Made by a program: the position numbers and the translations under genes
Source: Didymodactylos carnosus
Lineage: Eukaryota; Rotifera; Eurotatoria; Philodinida; Philodinidae
Direction of reading: 5' to 3'
Length of the DNA: 38,303 nt
Assembly (NCBI GenBank): GCA_905250885.1
Contig: CAJNOQ010000966.1
Location: 1-38,303 of the forward strand
Part shown: in pieces, positions 1 to 11,255 of the stretch
Layout of the letters: every line of letters starts with the position of its first letter
Numbering within the stretch: the stretch's first letter is position 1
Notes under the pieces: generated by a model
Told to the model about the DNA's origin: nothing
The model's input: the letters and a program-made list of their open reading frames with translations, nothing else
The model's database searches: none

Positions 1-365
1 AATACTTTACAAAACTCATTTTTTCCGACACCTATAGATGAAAAACCACGGTTTTCCAGAAACCATACTTCCAAGGCTTTTGGAGAGAACTTTCTAGAGA
101 CAAAAAGAAAGAGCGTGTCAAGAAACCGCTAGGAACCAAATAACAACTTGATCTATTCAGCTAATCTCAGGATAGACTATACCAACTTTCTCATGAAACA
201 CGCCTATTAATCGTATGATTTTTCACGATTAATTGCCGATTTCTATGCTATTTTTAGTACATGGGTAGTCTTATTCCGTCAAAGAAAAACCAAAGCGATG
301 AACTTCCAGTTTTTTAATTTATCAATAAAAAATACTGCAAAAAGAAAACAAAGTGAATTATACAT
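1..365. other. AT-rich flank, no gene recognised
   Basis: No open frame with protein-like composition and no RNA gene is visible. The part next to the stop codon at 366 is presumably the 3' untranslated region of the NADAR gene that reads leftward. Confidence 0.4.
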
Positions 366-1042
366 TTAAGACTGCTTTTGTTCTTCGTAGATTTTATTAC
401 AAATATCTGTCAGTATGAATCCTAATAAGTTTAAACCCTTCCATTCTGACCGATTTGCAACACGAGGATTCGATTGGTCCATCCCGATCCCCCAAATTTG
501 ATCATTCGGACTAGCTTCTACCAATATTTTACCATGTTGTTCTAATAAAGCTTTCTTCAAATGTTCATTTTGCGTAAACTAACAAGTGGAGAAAAATATT
601 ATCTTATAAATACACTTAATACCATATGGAATCGATTACTTACTTTTAAATAATTTCCATTTGAAACAATTTTTGATCGATTCTCTAACCATATATCAGG
701 ATTAAAATTGCTTACTTTGCGACCGAGAGCTTTCATAGCTCGTGGTGAATGAGCGTTTATGATTTCAGCGGCAATTATTTTATCATCGAACAAAACTTGA
801 AAGAATAAATGAAAAATTGTAAAAAAAAAAGATTGATAACATCAGATTATCTACTCACTAGCTTTATTATACATCATATACTGTTCAGTACAACTAAATT
901 TCAGATTATCTACACTAACAGTGCATGGATGAAAATTACTAAACGGTGATTCAGTTTTCCAAAAATATGTGTATGTTTCTGATTTGTCAGCTTTAGACAG
1001 AACACGTTCAATTAGTTCATTTTCAAAATTACTCGTTGCCAT
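366..1042 (-). CDS. NADAR-domain (YbiA-like) protein, three exons, complete
   Basis: Three exons join in phase: 1042-859, 795-644 and 578-366, giving 182 residues. The product carries the NADAR family signature along its whole length: SPFSNFHPC at about residues 32-40, CTEQYMMY at 51-58, the SPRAMKALGRKV block in the middle, FTQNEHLKKALL at 113, then LVEASPNDQIWGIGM and a closing NLLG block. Known members remove ADP-ribose from guanine bases in nucleic acids or act as N-glycosidases on riboflavin intermediates. The precise substrate here cannot be read from sequence. I chose ATG 1042 because the frame upstream of it is lysine- and tyrosine-rich and does not resemble the family, and because 182 residues fits a single-domain NADAR protein. 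Donors GTGAGT and GTAAGT and acceptors CAAG and TTAG are seen on the minus strand. There is no sign of decay. The gene stands alone beside two mobile-looking repeats. Confidence 0.9.
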
Positions 1043-1277
1043 ATTTAATCTAAATAGATGATGTTGATACTTTTCTGCTATTTTCCCTAAAATACGCATA
1101 TACGCATACATATATATTCGCTCAACGCTTAAAAACAAGTATGAATAAATAATTAATAATAATCGCAATTTATTTTACTATTCTGTTTATAGGCGATCTA
1201 GTGTGAGATTGTACTCACTCACTTCTCATATTTATTTGCATAAAGTGAGGTAACGACAAATCATCGAACGTATTTTC

Positions 1278-1680
1278 ATCGAACGACATTTCATCGACGA
1301 CATTTCGTCGAAAGATTTTTCATCGCACGGACTTCTCATCGCATGAACTTTTCATCGAAGATTAGATGCGGGTGATGCTCCTGAAGCAGAAAAAAAGTAT
1401 TTGGATCATACAAAACGATTACTTCATTTAATAAATAATCCTCATTCAAATATTATGGATCAACTAGAAAATCTAGCTCATAATATAAAATTATAGACAA
1501 TTGTAGCTACTAGTATCATCTGAAAATTATTATGTTAACTGTTTCAATTATGTCCCACTTCTTATTTTTCTTCACAACTTTTGTACAAATTTGAAAAGAA
1601 AAAATTATAGACACCTGGAAAATATATTGCGATGAAAAGTCCGTGCGATGAAAAATCTTTCGATGAAATGTCGTTCGATG
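1278..1680. mobile_element. Inverted-repeat (MITE-like) element with TCATCGAACGACATT arms
   Basis: The left arm (about 1278-1342) and right arm (about 1629-1680) are reverse complements. They share a run reading CATCGAACGACATTTCATCG and then AAAGATTTTTCATCGCACGG. The left arm has about 14 extra bases, from an additional copy of the TCATCGACGACATT-type unit, and further degenerate units extend outward on both sides (1260-1277 and 1681-1730). The interior is about 290 bases and has no transposase. No clear target-site duplication was identified, so the exact ends are uncertain. Confidence 0.7.
1365..1496 (+). pseudogene. Orphan terminal-exon-like reading frame inside the inverted-repeat element
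   Basis: A 43-codon frame runs from just after an acceptor-like ATTAG to a TAG stop. Its composition is protein-like and probably helical (AEKKYLDHTKRLLHLINN, then NIMDQLENLAHNIKL). No start codon and no upstream partner exon are visible on this strand. It lies entirely between the two inverted arms, which suggests a 3' exon fragment captured by the element. The parent gene was not recognised. It could be chance coding, but the K/E/L-rich pattern argues mildly against that. Confidence 0.35.
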
Positions 1681-1966
1681 TTACTCAATGTCGTTCGATG
1701 TTACTCGAAGTACTTGACTTCGATGTTATTACACTATAGCGTTATTTAGTATAACCAAAATCAAAGAACTTGTACTTAATGTAAAAATGAATTACATAAC
1801 GTTGTGTAATAACATAGTGGCAGGTCGATAAAAGGCACTTTCGTCATAGGAGGGTGTACTTTCGTCACATGTGGCGTAAATGCGTTTTTCAGAAAACAGC
1901 ACAGTGGCATAAGTTCCTGTGAATTTCGGAGTGCTTTTTGTGGCTGTGACGAAAATTCACACTTTG

Positions 1967-2056
1967 ATGACGACAGTTTCGTCGGGTGTGACGACAGTTT
2001 CGTCGGGCGTGACGACAGTTTCGTCGGGTGTGACGACAGTTTCGTCGGGTGTGACG
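1967..2056. repeat. 21-bp tandem repeat, about four copies
   Basis: The unit is GACGACAGTTTCGTCGGGTGT, with a single T/C difference between copies. Each unit holds the small inverted pair GACGA/TCGTC. The period is divisible by three, so an artificial frame with a seven-residue period appears on the minus strand. Confidence 0.85.
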
Positions 2057-2149
2057 AAAATACCCTTGTCTTTAACGGTTCCTGCTTAACTCTCATCACA
2101 CGTAAATACCGTTATAGAATCAAGTGCTGTGAGATTATTATGTGATCAG

Positions 2150-2258
2150 GAGCACTCCCTCAGTAAGAGCTACACTTTGTATTTACTACACTGCAGTACT
2201 TCCTTAGGAAGTACTGACAGAGTAAATAGTGGCGTATATATACGCGTTCGGAGTGCTT
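2150..2258. repeat. Long imperfect hairpin
   Basis: The core AGTACTTCCT-T-AGGAAGTACT (about 2193-2213) has perfect 10-bp arms. Outward from it TATTTACT pairs with AGTAAATA, and AGCACTCC pairs with GGAGTGCT at the ends. The hairpin sits at the middle of the 1834-2558 element and is probably its fold-back centre. Confidence 0.6.
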
Positions 2259-2562
2259 TTTTGTTGCTGTGACGAAAATTCGCTTCTACATAAATTGTAA
2301 CTTACAGTGAAGAAAGATTTATTGTTCAAAAGTTATGAACTTACTCTGTAACCACTTGCTAAGGAAGAATGCATTTAACGTTCTTTAAATGTGACCAAAG
2401 TTCACCACTACTGTGACGAAAATTCGCCTCATGCAACGAAATTTTTGGTGTGTGGCGAAAATTCACACTTCGGTGACGACAGTTCCCAGGGAGTACCTCC
2501 ACTCAAGGAACTTTCGTCACGTATGACCAAGTGCGTTCGTCATAATGACGAAAGTGCCATAA

Positions 2563-3750
2563 TCCGCAGGTCAACTATACAAATTTTCTGATAAGGCAGT
2601 AAATAAAAGGCTTTTATGAGTCACGGTTTACTTACTGGTTATTCTAAAGACGAGATATTTCCCGAAATAATCAAAAATTGGAAAACGTAACGCGAATAAA
2701 GTGTATTTTTAACTAGAAAAGGAATATATATTGTTTCGATTCTATGGAAAAACGGACTTTTAGCTTCTGCACAGAAAGAGTTTCTGAGCTGAATGTTATA
2801 GTCGTATTTCATTACTCGTCGAAATTAAAACTTCTCATATCATCTTGACTCAAAGTAATCAAAAAATAAAATGTCATAAACAAAAGCAATAGAAAATACT
2901 TCAACGGTTTACACTAATCAAACAAATTAATCTTAATCGGTAAATAAATAAGTAAAATCAAGTAATCAAGGATAAAAGATACCTTGATTATGAATTGAAA
3001 GTAAAGATATTGAGATATCGATCTAATATTTTGTTAGTAGTCTTGTAACGTTAAACAGATGTGAAATTCTGTTATATTTCAGTTTTAATAGTACTGAAAA
3101 AGCTCGTATTAGAGCCGAAATCGTTAGAGCAAAATAAAAAAAAGTTTCTGTTAAGTTTTTCAGTTGTTGATTACTTTTTATGAGGTATCGTGTTGTTAGA
3201 ATAACAGAAACCGATCTTTGTCTAATAAAAATCTTTTGATCCTTTCGTATTAAAAATACGATTAATCAATGGATCAGATAGTGCTGCATCGCCGCCTTTC
3301 AAATATTAAGCATCAACGCACTACATCTTTCGAAGGGTGAAAGCCACTTAGTTTACCTTTAAAACTTCCATTCATTTGGATTCCCATTCAAATGGAGGCA
3401 TAGTGACAAACAACGGAAAAAAAATAAAATTTAGGTGGCTGGCTTATGCACAAAAACGAAATAAACCACAAGTCATCAAAATAAATATGTGTAAAAATTT
3501 ATTTCTCTAATAGCCAAATACGTTTGCTTTGCTCTTTCATACGTATCAGAAAGATTTTTAGCTTCTTCATATATATATATATATATAATATCATTCTTTC
3601 GAAAAAACTTGTACAAGAAAAAAATGTATTGGACATGTACAGTAGATAAATTTTGTTGATGCAAACCATGCAGAAATAAATATCCAAAAGTGTAAAACAA
3701 AGTTATATTCTTGTTTAAAAAAAATATAACGGTTAAAAACTAACTAGTTT
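2563..3750. other. Non-coding AT-rich stretch with an AT microsatellite
   Basis: No supported gene. A TA dinucleotide run lies at about 3569-3588. The short frames here are low-complexity and lack homology-like patterns. The part near 3700 is presumably the 3' untranslated region of the minus-strand gene that ends at 3751. Confidence 0.4.
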
Positions 3751-5068
3751 TCATTGAAATTGTGGATATATGGATGAAGTTTGTGCTGGTGGAGGAGGCG
3801 GATAGTTATTATTATATGGCGAAGAAGTTCCGTATGGTGAGCCATAAAGTGGTGGTGGAGGTTGCTGATAAGAGTCATAATATGGATTTGGTGGTATTTG
3901 TTGATAGGGATTAGACTGTGGATTTTGATAAGGATTAGACTGTGGATTTTGATAAGGATTAGATTGTGGATTTTGGTAAGAATTATAAGATGGCTGAGAC
4001 ATTGGTGGATAAGAAGACGGAATATTATTCGTCTAAAAAAGACATAAAACATAGAAATCATTTTTTGATATACGATTATTCATTTACCACTGGTATAATG
4101 AGAAATTGAGCATCAATATTTTTGTCCTTCATGTTCTTTGTTTTCAGATGTCCATCACCAGCAATACTAATGAAGTAATTTTTACATGAACACGATTCTA
4201 ACGCAACCAGATCGCTACTACCAATGATATCATGAATACGAAAATCAACCTCGGTATTATTACGTGTTCCAGGTGGCTATACAAAAACAAAAAACATAAA
4301 AAAGTTTCCACTTTACCTTTAGGTACAGTTTTGTCTTACGAGATTGATAATACACGCTTGATTATGACGAAATGCAAGATAATTTAAATTATTATGAAAT
4401 CGAAATCGTCCTTTGTCACTTTCTTCGACAGTAAAATAAGCTGAAACATTACAAAAAAAACTCTCTTTAAAGTGGCAAGGTTATATGAAATAAATTTTAC
4501 TATTAAATGCGTTCGATCCACTTGGATGGCAACCGTCGAAAGTTAGACCATTTGCAGATGTAACTAATTGCAATAGTTGTCCAGAATTCTTTGACATTAA
4601 TTGAATAACAGCTCCGGCTTTGATTAACTCCTAGAATAGAATGCAAAAAGTTCTAGATGTTTAGCTAAATCTTAGATGATATTTTCTTACTCGTGCGCTT
4701 TTTCCTTTTGTTACTAAACTATTCAATTTGTTGGATGCCAAAACAGCTGTATCTTGACCAACAATTGCACCAGCAACATTCGAAATCGAAGATTCTATTT
4801 TGCCCAAAAAAGTCTGAGAAAAAAAATAAAATAGCAATTAAAAACGATCATAATGCTATTGATTTATCACCTTGTTATTAGTAATTTCGACAGAAGACGT
4901 CGCTGGTATAGAAGAAGTTCTAATCGAATCGTTAGTTTTTCCCTTTGATCGTTGATTAACACTAACAACAAATTGTTGTTGTTCTCGACGTTTTTCACGA
5001 TAATCACGAAGTTCATCAATAACAATTTTTCCTACTTCTCTTATAATCAAACCTTTTATAGCAAACAT
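3751..5068 (-). CDS. Proline/tyrosine-rich protein with a probable beta-trefoil domain, six exons
   Basis: Exons 5068-4871, 4813-4691, 4630-4501, 4440-4340, 4276-4088 and 4032-3751 splice in phase to 340 residues. Residues 1-66 are a charged helical N-terminus (IREVGKIVIDELRDYREKRR). Residues 67-107 hold an alanine/glycine-rich helix. Residues of about 108-247 show a threefold pattern typical of beta-trefoil folds of the FGF/IL-1/fascin type: IQLMSKNSGQLLQLV with FTVE, then GRFRFHNNLNYLAFRH, then LVALES with NYFISIAGDGHLK. Residues 248-340 are a P/Y/Q-rich tail with three exact copies of an eight-residue unit, YQNPQSNP, followed by short proline runs. No signal peptide or membrane segment is seen, so it is probably intracellular, with a sticky low-complexity tail. 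The fold call is pattern-based and the function is unknown. A related start exon lies just upstream (5403-5675). Confidence 0.75.
3895..3990. repeat. 24-bp coding tandem repeat
   Basis: Near-identical 24-base units encode the YQNPQSNP octapeptide in the last exon of the trefoil gene. The DNA copies differ by only a few bases, so the array is young or homogenised. Confidence 0.8.
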
Positions 5069-5402
5069 GTTTTTGTTAAATTTAAAAAAAGCTAAATGTG
5101 ATCTACTTAAAAATGTGATCACATGTGAATGTGATCTACTAGTTCATTCTACTGCATCTTATTATCAAAAATACAAAATAAATAGAGAAAGACTAATGGA
5201 GGATGATCAAAGAGGATGAACATTCGATTAAATAACTAAAATGTTTACAAATTACCCTTACTCCTTCTCCTTAAAACTACGTCAAGGAAAGAATGTAACA
5301 ACTCTAACCGTTAGAATAATCTTGTACTCCACGGGTGTTGTTGACAAATCTTTAGTAGAATAATTTCTTTAGGTAATGTTTTAAATTTCTTTGAAACATT
5401 AC
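5069..5402. other. Spacer between two alternative start exons
   Basis: No coding segment is seen between the donor of the upstream exon (5402) and the ATG at 5068. It probably holds the promoter and 5' untranslated region of the downstream start, and may act as intron for transcripts from the upstream exon. Confidence 0.35.
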
Positions 5403-5675
5403 CTGCTTTTCTCGCTCTTCTAACGGTTGTCTGAGGGTTGGATAAGTGGGATTTTGACTATAACCAGCTGTTGATCTTCCCGTATGTGAATAAGAATCTG
5501 GTTGTTGTTGATAAGAGGGTGGTTGATGGTAGTAAGCTGGACTCTGATTACCACCGTAAGTCGGAGCGGAGGATATGGCCATTGTCGACTCTTTTGGTGT
5601 TTTATTTTTTTTCTTCAGATCATTTACTTCATCCATCACCCTCCTTGCTATCTGATTTCCCATAATACTTTTCAT
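5403..5675 (-). CDS. Upstream coding first exon related to the trefoil gene's exon 1
   Basis: The exon runs from ATG 5675 to a GTAATG donor at 5402 and encodes 91 residues in phase 0. Read past the donor, the frame stops at 5352. A TTTCAG acceptor just upstream of the ATG (about 5696-5701) indicates a 5' untranslated intron, as expected of a real transcript. Its start, MKSIMG, followed by an IARRVMDEVNDLKKK helix, aligns with MFAIKG and IREVGKIVIDELRDYREK of the neighbouring gene, and it continues with a P/Y/Q-rich stretch like that gene's tail. Its phase matches exon 2 of the neighbour (acceptor at 4814-4815), so a joined isoform would stay open. It is either an alternative first exon of the same gene or the remnant of a tandem duplicate. 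No trefoil exons of its own are present. Confidence 0.55.
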
Positions 5676-7290
5676 TGTATATTTTTTTGGTGAAAATCTG
5701 AAATTTAAAACAAATTTTACGATGTATATTTTCAAATAGAGCATTCTTATTCAATGATCAGTTAGTCAGTGTTGATTAGAAGTACATGACCAAACTGTAA
5801 TGTAAGTTTCTAATGTTGCAAATATTTGAGAGTTTCGTCATTTAACGGCTAATCTTGTATGTTATTCATGATATTATTCATGTCAGTAACCAATATCGGC
5901 TGATTTTAAACTTTTTTGTGTACGAAAGTACGAAGGAAACTACATAAAAATTATAACATCTTCGAAAGATTAAACTGATAAATAAAAGGACTTGTTTTAT
6001 TAGCATAGCAAATCAATGAGTGAGAGACTTCCTAAAATAAGTTGCTGGGAAAGAATGATGGGTTTATAAACATCTTTGATTATTTAGTGGAAACCTTTTT
6101 TCCTAGTTGACTCAGTCTTTTTTAGCAAGCGAAGATATTGTATATGGACAATAATTCATACGTAAGACATGTTAGCAAATTAATTGTTAAAACTTTATCA
6201 TTCAGAAGAAACAGTGATCTAGATGAAGTGTGCTACAACATAAATGAAAAAAATTCTTTTCATTGAATCTGTTTTTTCGATCTACTAGTTGAGACAAATT
6301 CGATAAAAACTAAATACGTAATCTTTCACTCAGTATACATGTAAAATCGATCCTGAGCAGATGACTGTGATGTCACATGTTTCTATTTACTAGTGACTCT
6401 CTTTGTTACGTAGGTGTCGTTTTCGAACACTATGTATATTCAATCTAAATAGATGGCGTACGTATGCGGTTCGTTCTCTTTCTATCTCGTTATACTGATA
6501 ACATTTGTTCATTATACTTTTTCTAATTGTTATTATTTAGTCAAGAACAAAGAAATAATTAAAATATAAATTATCGCTACTCAAATTTTTTCATTCTTTT
6601 ATTTGTTCCTTATATATATAAATAACATATATTTTTTGTTCACTCTTTTTCTTCGTTCTGTCTGAGCAATTTTAACTTTTTCTTCTCCTTCGACTGTGTA
6701 TGATTTGATGTTCTACGTGTGTGTAACAACCTTTGCATCATGTGCGATTATATATTCTATTATTATCAGTATTTTTATTATTCCCAGTCAGATATATTTA
6801 TTCCAAAATTATAGTTGACACAATCCTTCTTTCGATCCTGTAAATAGTTTTTCTGGCTGTCTATCTTTCTCCATTTTCACTATCCCGTTTTTCTCCGTAT
6901 TTCCCTTTATTTTCGGCTTTTTTCTTTTCTTTCCTTTCGTTTACCTGTCCACGTCCCATATTTGGATGCAAGAGCAGATGCCAGTAGCGGTTAGAGAGTT
7001 CTCTAATGAGTATTTATAACTAATTATATACATTGTATTCGTCATGTATATTGTTTTTTCTTCAATTCGCTCTTCTAATATCTTCCAATGGATACATTGG
7101 CGCGTGAGTAATGGCGAGGTCCAACAGTCTCCTGTAAAATTCCATGTGCCAGCATATGTTTGACCTCCACACCGCCTTCCTAAATCCGACATTGGTATCC
7201 ATCTTTTATTGGACTCAATGAAAACATCGTAACCAATGAAATGAACAGGGATTCAACTTCAAAGTGTTTATTGGTGTTTTGTCTACTACA
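5676..7290. other. Intergenic, T- and CT-rich, no gene supported
   Basis: Several hundred bases near 6550-6940 are pyrimidine-rich. An 83-codon minus-strand frame at 7192-6941 has no recognisable pattern and is not called. Confidence 0.4.
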
Positions 7291-7323
7291 CAGTTACACT
7301 CACGTTGTCGACTATAGGAGGGG

Positions 7324-7331
7324 TATAAATA
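7324..7331 (+). promoter_or_regulatory. TATA box, probable histone H3 promoter
   Basis: TATAAATA lies on the plus strand. About 160 bases downstream there is a good donor (GTAAGT at 7484), and the next convincing gene on this strand is H3. Transcription would start near 7350-7360. The link to H3 across the intron is inferred. Confidence 0.45.
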
Positions 7332-7354
7332 GAAGTTAGAGAATCTATATATAC

Positions 7355-7483
7355 ACTATTCGCGACCAAAAACGCTCATTCTCTCACATTATCCGTTGTC
7401 GAACAGACGTGCTCTACAGTCTTTACTTAGAAAAAAGAACAGAAAGCAACTCCATATTGCAATAGACATATTCACTGTATAAT
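7355..7483 (+). other. Putative untranslated first exon of the H3 gene
   Basis: This is the segment between the expected start about 30 bases after the TATA box and the GTAAGT donor at 7484. It has no long open frame. The matching acceptor would be TTTATTTAG at 9821-9822, 36 bases before the H3 start codon. Cap site and splice are inferred. Confidence 0.35.
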
Positions 7484-9822
7484 GTAAGTAAACTATTTTT
7501 TAGTTTCTAGAGTTTTTTAATTGAACCTTTTATTCGAGCAGAAAAATTATAAAGAAACCCAAAAGGTATAAGACGTAAAGGATCAGATTCTCTAATACCA
7601 CTTTAAAACCAAGATCTACCGAAGCAAAGAAGGAGCTTAAAACTGGTCTCTCTGTTCTCATTTACTTTACCACGCAAACATTCGTTCTTGTTCATAGTTG
7701 GTTTTGTACTTCTATTCAGTAGTGGTCATTATACATACTGATATTGAAATAAGATTTTCTATAAGTCAGTAACCGACTACTGTAAGTTATGATTGGAACA
7801 GACTTCTAAACAAGTTCTAGGAACCTCAGTATGGAGAACACTTAAGCTTTAACACAATAAAACTGTTTTATTATACGATATTTTATACATTTTTAAGAGT
7901 TTCTTACGCGAGAGCGTATTAGTCGAATCAATATCAAAGACTCTTTAAATCTTCTAGAATTCGATTTCTCCAGCCAGAAACTACTTAAAGTAGCTTGTAC
8001 GCGCGAGTTACACACAAGCTTATTACTCTTTAACGCTAAACAATAAGGAAAAAAGGAATTTTTCTTTCCAGCGCACTACTATATATGAAGTAAAGAAGAA
8101 AAAAAAGAAAAAAAATATCTTAGAAAGAAAGAAAAGAACACCTTATGGGTCTACAATGTTATTCTTCTAAGCTTCAAACTTGGAAGAAAATAAAGTCGTC
8201 CAAAGAAATAAAAAGAAAAGCTTAATTTTTTCTCATGAGATAGAATGACGAGTAAACGAGACAAAAAAAAGAGAATCGTTGGCGACCGGTCATATCAAAG
8301 AAATTAGAACAGAAAGTTAGAGATAGATGTCAGCGAATACAACAAGGATAGAACCTCTCTTATAAGTGTTCACTTTCAGTTTACTTCAGCTAATATTGTT
8401 CAAAATAAAACAAATATAAAAAAAGCAGTAATTATTTTTTAGCTAGATTTAAATATAATACAAATAACAAGAGAAAGATTTACATGAACAACATGCAATA
8501 AATCTTAGACTGCCTTTACATTATGAGATAATTATTCAACACACAGTATTTATCATGCTATACTGTTTAAGAAAAATGAAATATTAAAAAAAAAAAATTT
8601 AAGTTAATTGACTGTCAGTTCTAAATGATGTTCAACGATTACAATATAATGCTAGCTTTTTGCTAACCTCTTAGACGTGACAGACCAAAGGAAGCGACGA
8701 ACAAAACTGACATGTCTCTGAGATTCCATTCTGTATCACGTTTATTGAGATTATTCAAACGCGGTAGAACTATGTAGAACGTTGGGTCAACAAGCCTATA
8801 GATTTTAAAAAAAGAAAATTTATAGAACGATCTTTGCATCACACCAATTCACATTTAGAGTTTTGTAGGATTAAAACAGGTGCTTTAAAAAGAATTTCTA
8901 ACTTGAGTTTATAGAAAGTGCGCTTTCCGCAATCCATTTTAAAAACATTCTTTAAAAAATTCAAAAAGAAATTAACATTAGAAACAGAAGGACGTAGTAG
9001 TTTAATTTGCCTTAATTTGTTTGTTCAAATTCTTTTACAATAAAAAGAAATTTAATATTGAGAGTGATTTTAATGAATACTTCGATCAACAATAAGTTAC
9101 GCAAGACACAATCATTATTTCTTTGCTCATATTTATAATAAAAAAAACTTACGTATGATATTGATCCTCTCACTTTCTCCTACATTTATATAAACAATAA
9201 ACGAAGACAAGCTCGTTTGATCAATAAGTCTTCTGTAGATTTGTTATCAGTTAAGCAGTTTCTACAAATTATATCTAAAAAGAATTTAGATTTTCAGGAA
9301 ACATCTTCACTAGAGACTACTACAATGTTGGTCTTTGAAAACCGTCGCAATAAGTGACAAAAAAATCTTCGCCTACACTTGTAGGTACTTAGTGATGATA
9401 AGAAGAACGAAAATTTTACTTTCAGAAATTTTTCACAAAATATGATTCGTACAGTTCCAAATATGTTTGTGGACGCTAGCTTATTTCGTGGTCAGAGAGT
9501 CCTGAAACTTTGATTACACATCGACTGATATATAAATCACGAGCTACTTGCATATATATATAAACGATTGTGACGATTTGTATTTTCCAAGTAACGTGTA
9601 CAAAACACTATTACTTTGAAGAGACTAATTTTTCATATCACATCCTAAGACAAGATTTTTTTCGTGGTAAAGCGATCTTTATAGTATATTTTACGGATAC
9701 GGCTATCTTAGCGTGCCCATTTAAAAATTCTAACTAAGATCGTGTACCAGATATGAAAATTGTCTCTTCTCTTTTCCAATCCCAGTAAATTAAGTTAACT
9801 AGATTTTCTTGTTTTTATTTAG
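7484..9822 (+). other. Probable 2.3-kb intron in the 5' untranslated region of H3
   Basis: No coding frame is supported. The stretch is AT-rich with purine-rich runs around 8090-8220. A second TATA-like run (TATATATATAAA near 9553) could serve a shorter transcript, so the extent of this intron is uncertain. Confidence 0.35.
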
Positions 9823-9837
9823 TCCGTACAACCTTAA

Positions 9838-10405
<568 letters not shown>

Positions 10406-11255
10406 ATATCGGTTCCTTAAGTATATGTTTGATTTTGATGTTTGCTATTCACATTTATGAAGAAGAAACGAAACTTTATTCGATATTTTAATCAATTACT
10501 TCTTTTGTTGTATCAGTGCGTGTATGCGGTTAGATTTTTTTTCTTTATTGGATATAAAGAACAAATTGAAAACAAAACAAAAATACATGCGCTAAAAAAC
10601 TTGACTTTCTATTTTCTCTAAAAATGAGTTTTTCTCGATTGATCCCAAGAATTTTAGTCTATCCAAGCTTTTAGGCATGTAGAAGAATTCACCGAGTTAA
10701 AACACCTACACCACACAATTTCTCTTGAACTATTCATGTTTTATAACTACTCTATGTATGCTTAACAGCTTATAACAGAATCTTTAGGAAAATAGCGGCA
10801 ACGGTAAAAATCACTATGGATATTTTCGAATAATCAACTGTAAGAAAAGACCACAAAAGATATCTTTTGTTTTTAGTTGTTGTATAATAAAAAACATCAT
10901 ACATAAATATGTATAGTTTCTAAAATAAAAACAAAAACAACAATATGTTTAAAATAAACAATAAACAAACTGTTAAATAGATAAAACAATAAATACATAA
11001 CAATAAACAAAAAGAGATTTATAAACATATGTATGAAGAATCAGGTACAAACAATGAAAAACACTAAAACAAGAAAAGTCGACAATTAAAATGGTAAGCT
11101 ATTCGCTTTATGAACAGATAATAACATATAATCATCATAAGAAAAACACATCTGTCTTCATTCTTTTTTTGCTTAAAACATGAGTATAAGAGTAAAATAT
11201 TTTTTTTCAACATGGTATTCATGAAAATAACTAAATGAAATCAAACATTTTCACA
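10406..11255. other. Convergent 3' region between H3 and the CREB3-like gene
   Basis: Very AT-rich, with many AATAAA-like motifs between 10860 and 11010. It should contain both 3' untranslated regions. No gene is seen. Confidence 0.5.

Larger units (their letters stand above)
1834..2558. mobile_element. 725-bp element with 14-bp terminal inverted repeats
   Basis: GGCACTTTCGTCAT at 1834-1847 is exactly repeated in inverse at 2545-2558. Between them the motifs GACGAAAATTC and TTTCGTCAC recur in both orientations (near 1853, 1946, 2271, 2416, 2455 and 2511). There is also a 21-bp tandem array (1967-2056) and a long imperfect hairpin centred near 2203. The internal open frames are only translations of the repeats and I do not call them genes. 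The layout is that of a non-autonomous fold-back element. Confidence 0.6.

Noticed and set aside
1776-2099. 107-codon minus-strand frame with a repeated HPTKLSS peptide
   Set aside because: It is the translation of the 21-bp tandem repeat and flanking element sequence. The period divisible by three keeps it open by chance.
3569-3588. TA run as a possible CRISPR or regulatory array
   Set aside because: It is a simple dinucleotide microsatellite. No spaced repeats of CRISPR type occur anywhere in the window.
3862-4047. Plus-strand frame rich in W, I, L and R
   Set aside because: It is the antisense shadow of the proline-rich repeat exon.
6941-7192. 83-codon minus-strand frame starting MSDLGRRCGG
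   Set aside because: The first 40 residues look mildly protein-like, but no family, splice partner or conserved pattern was recognised and the rest is low complexity.
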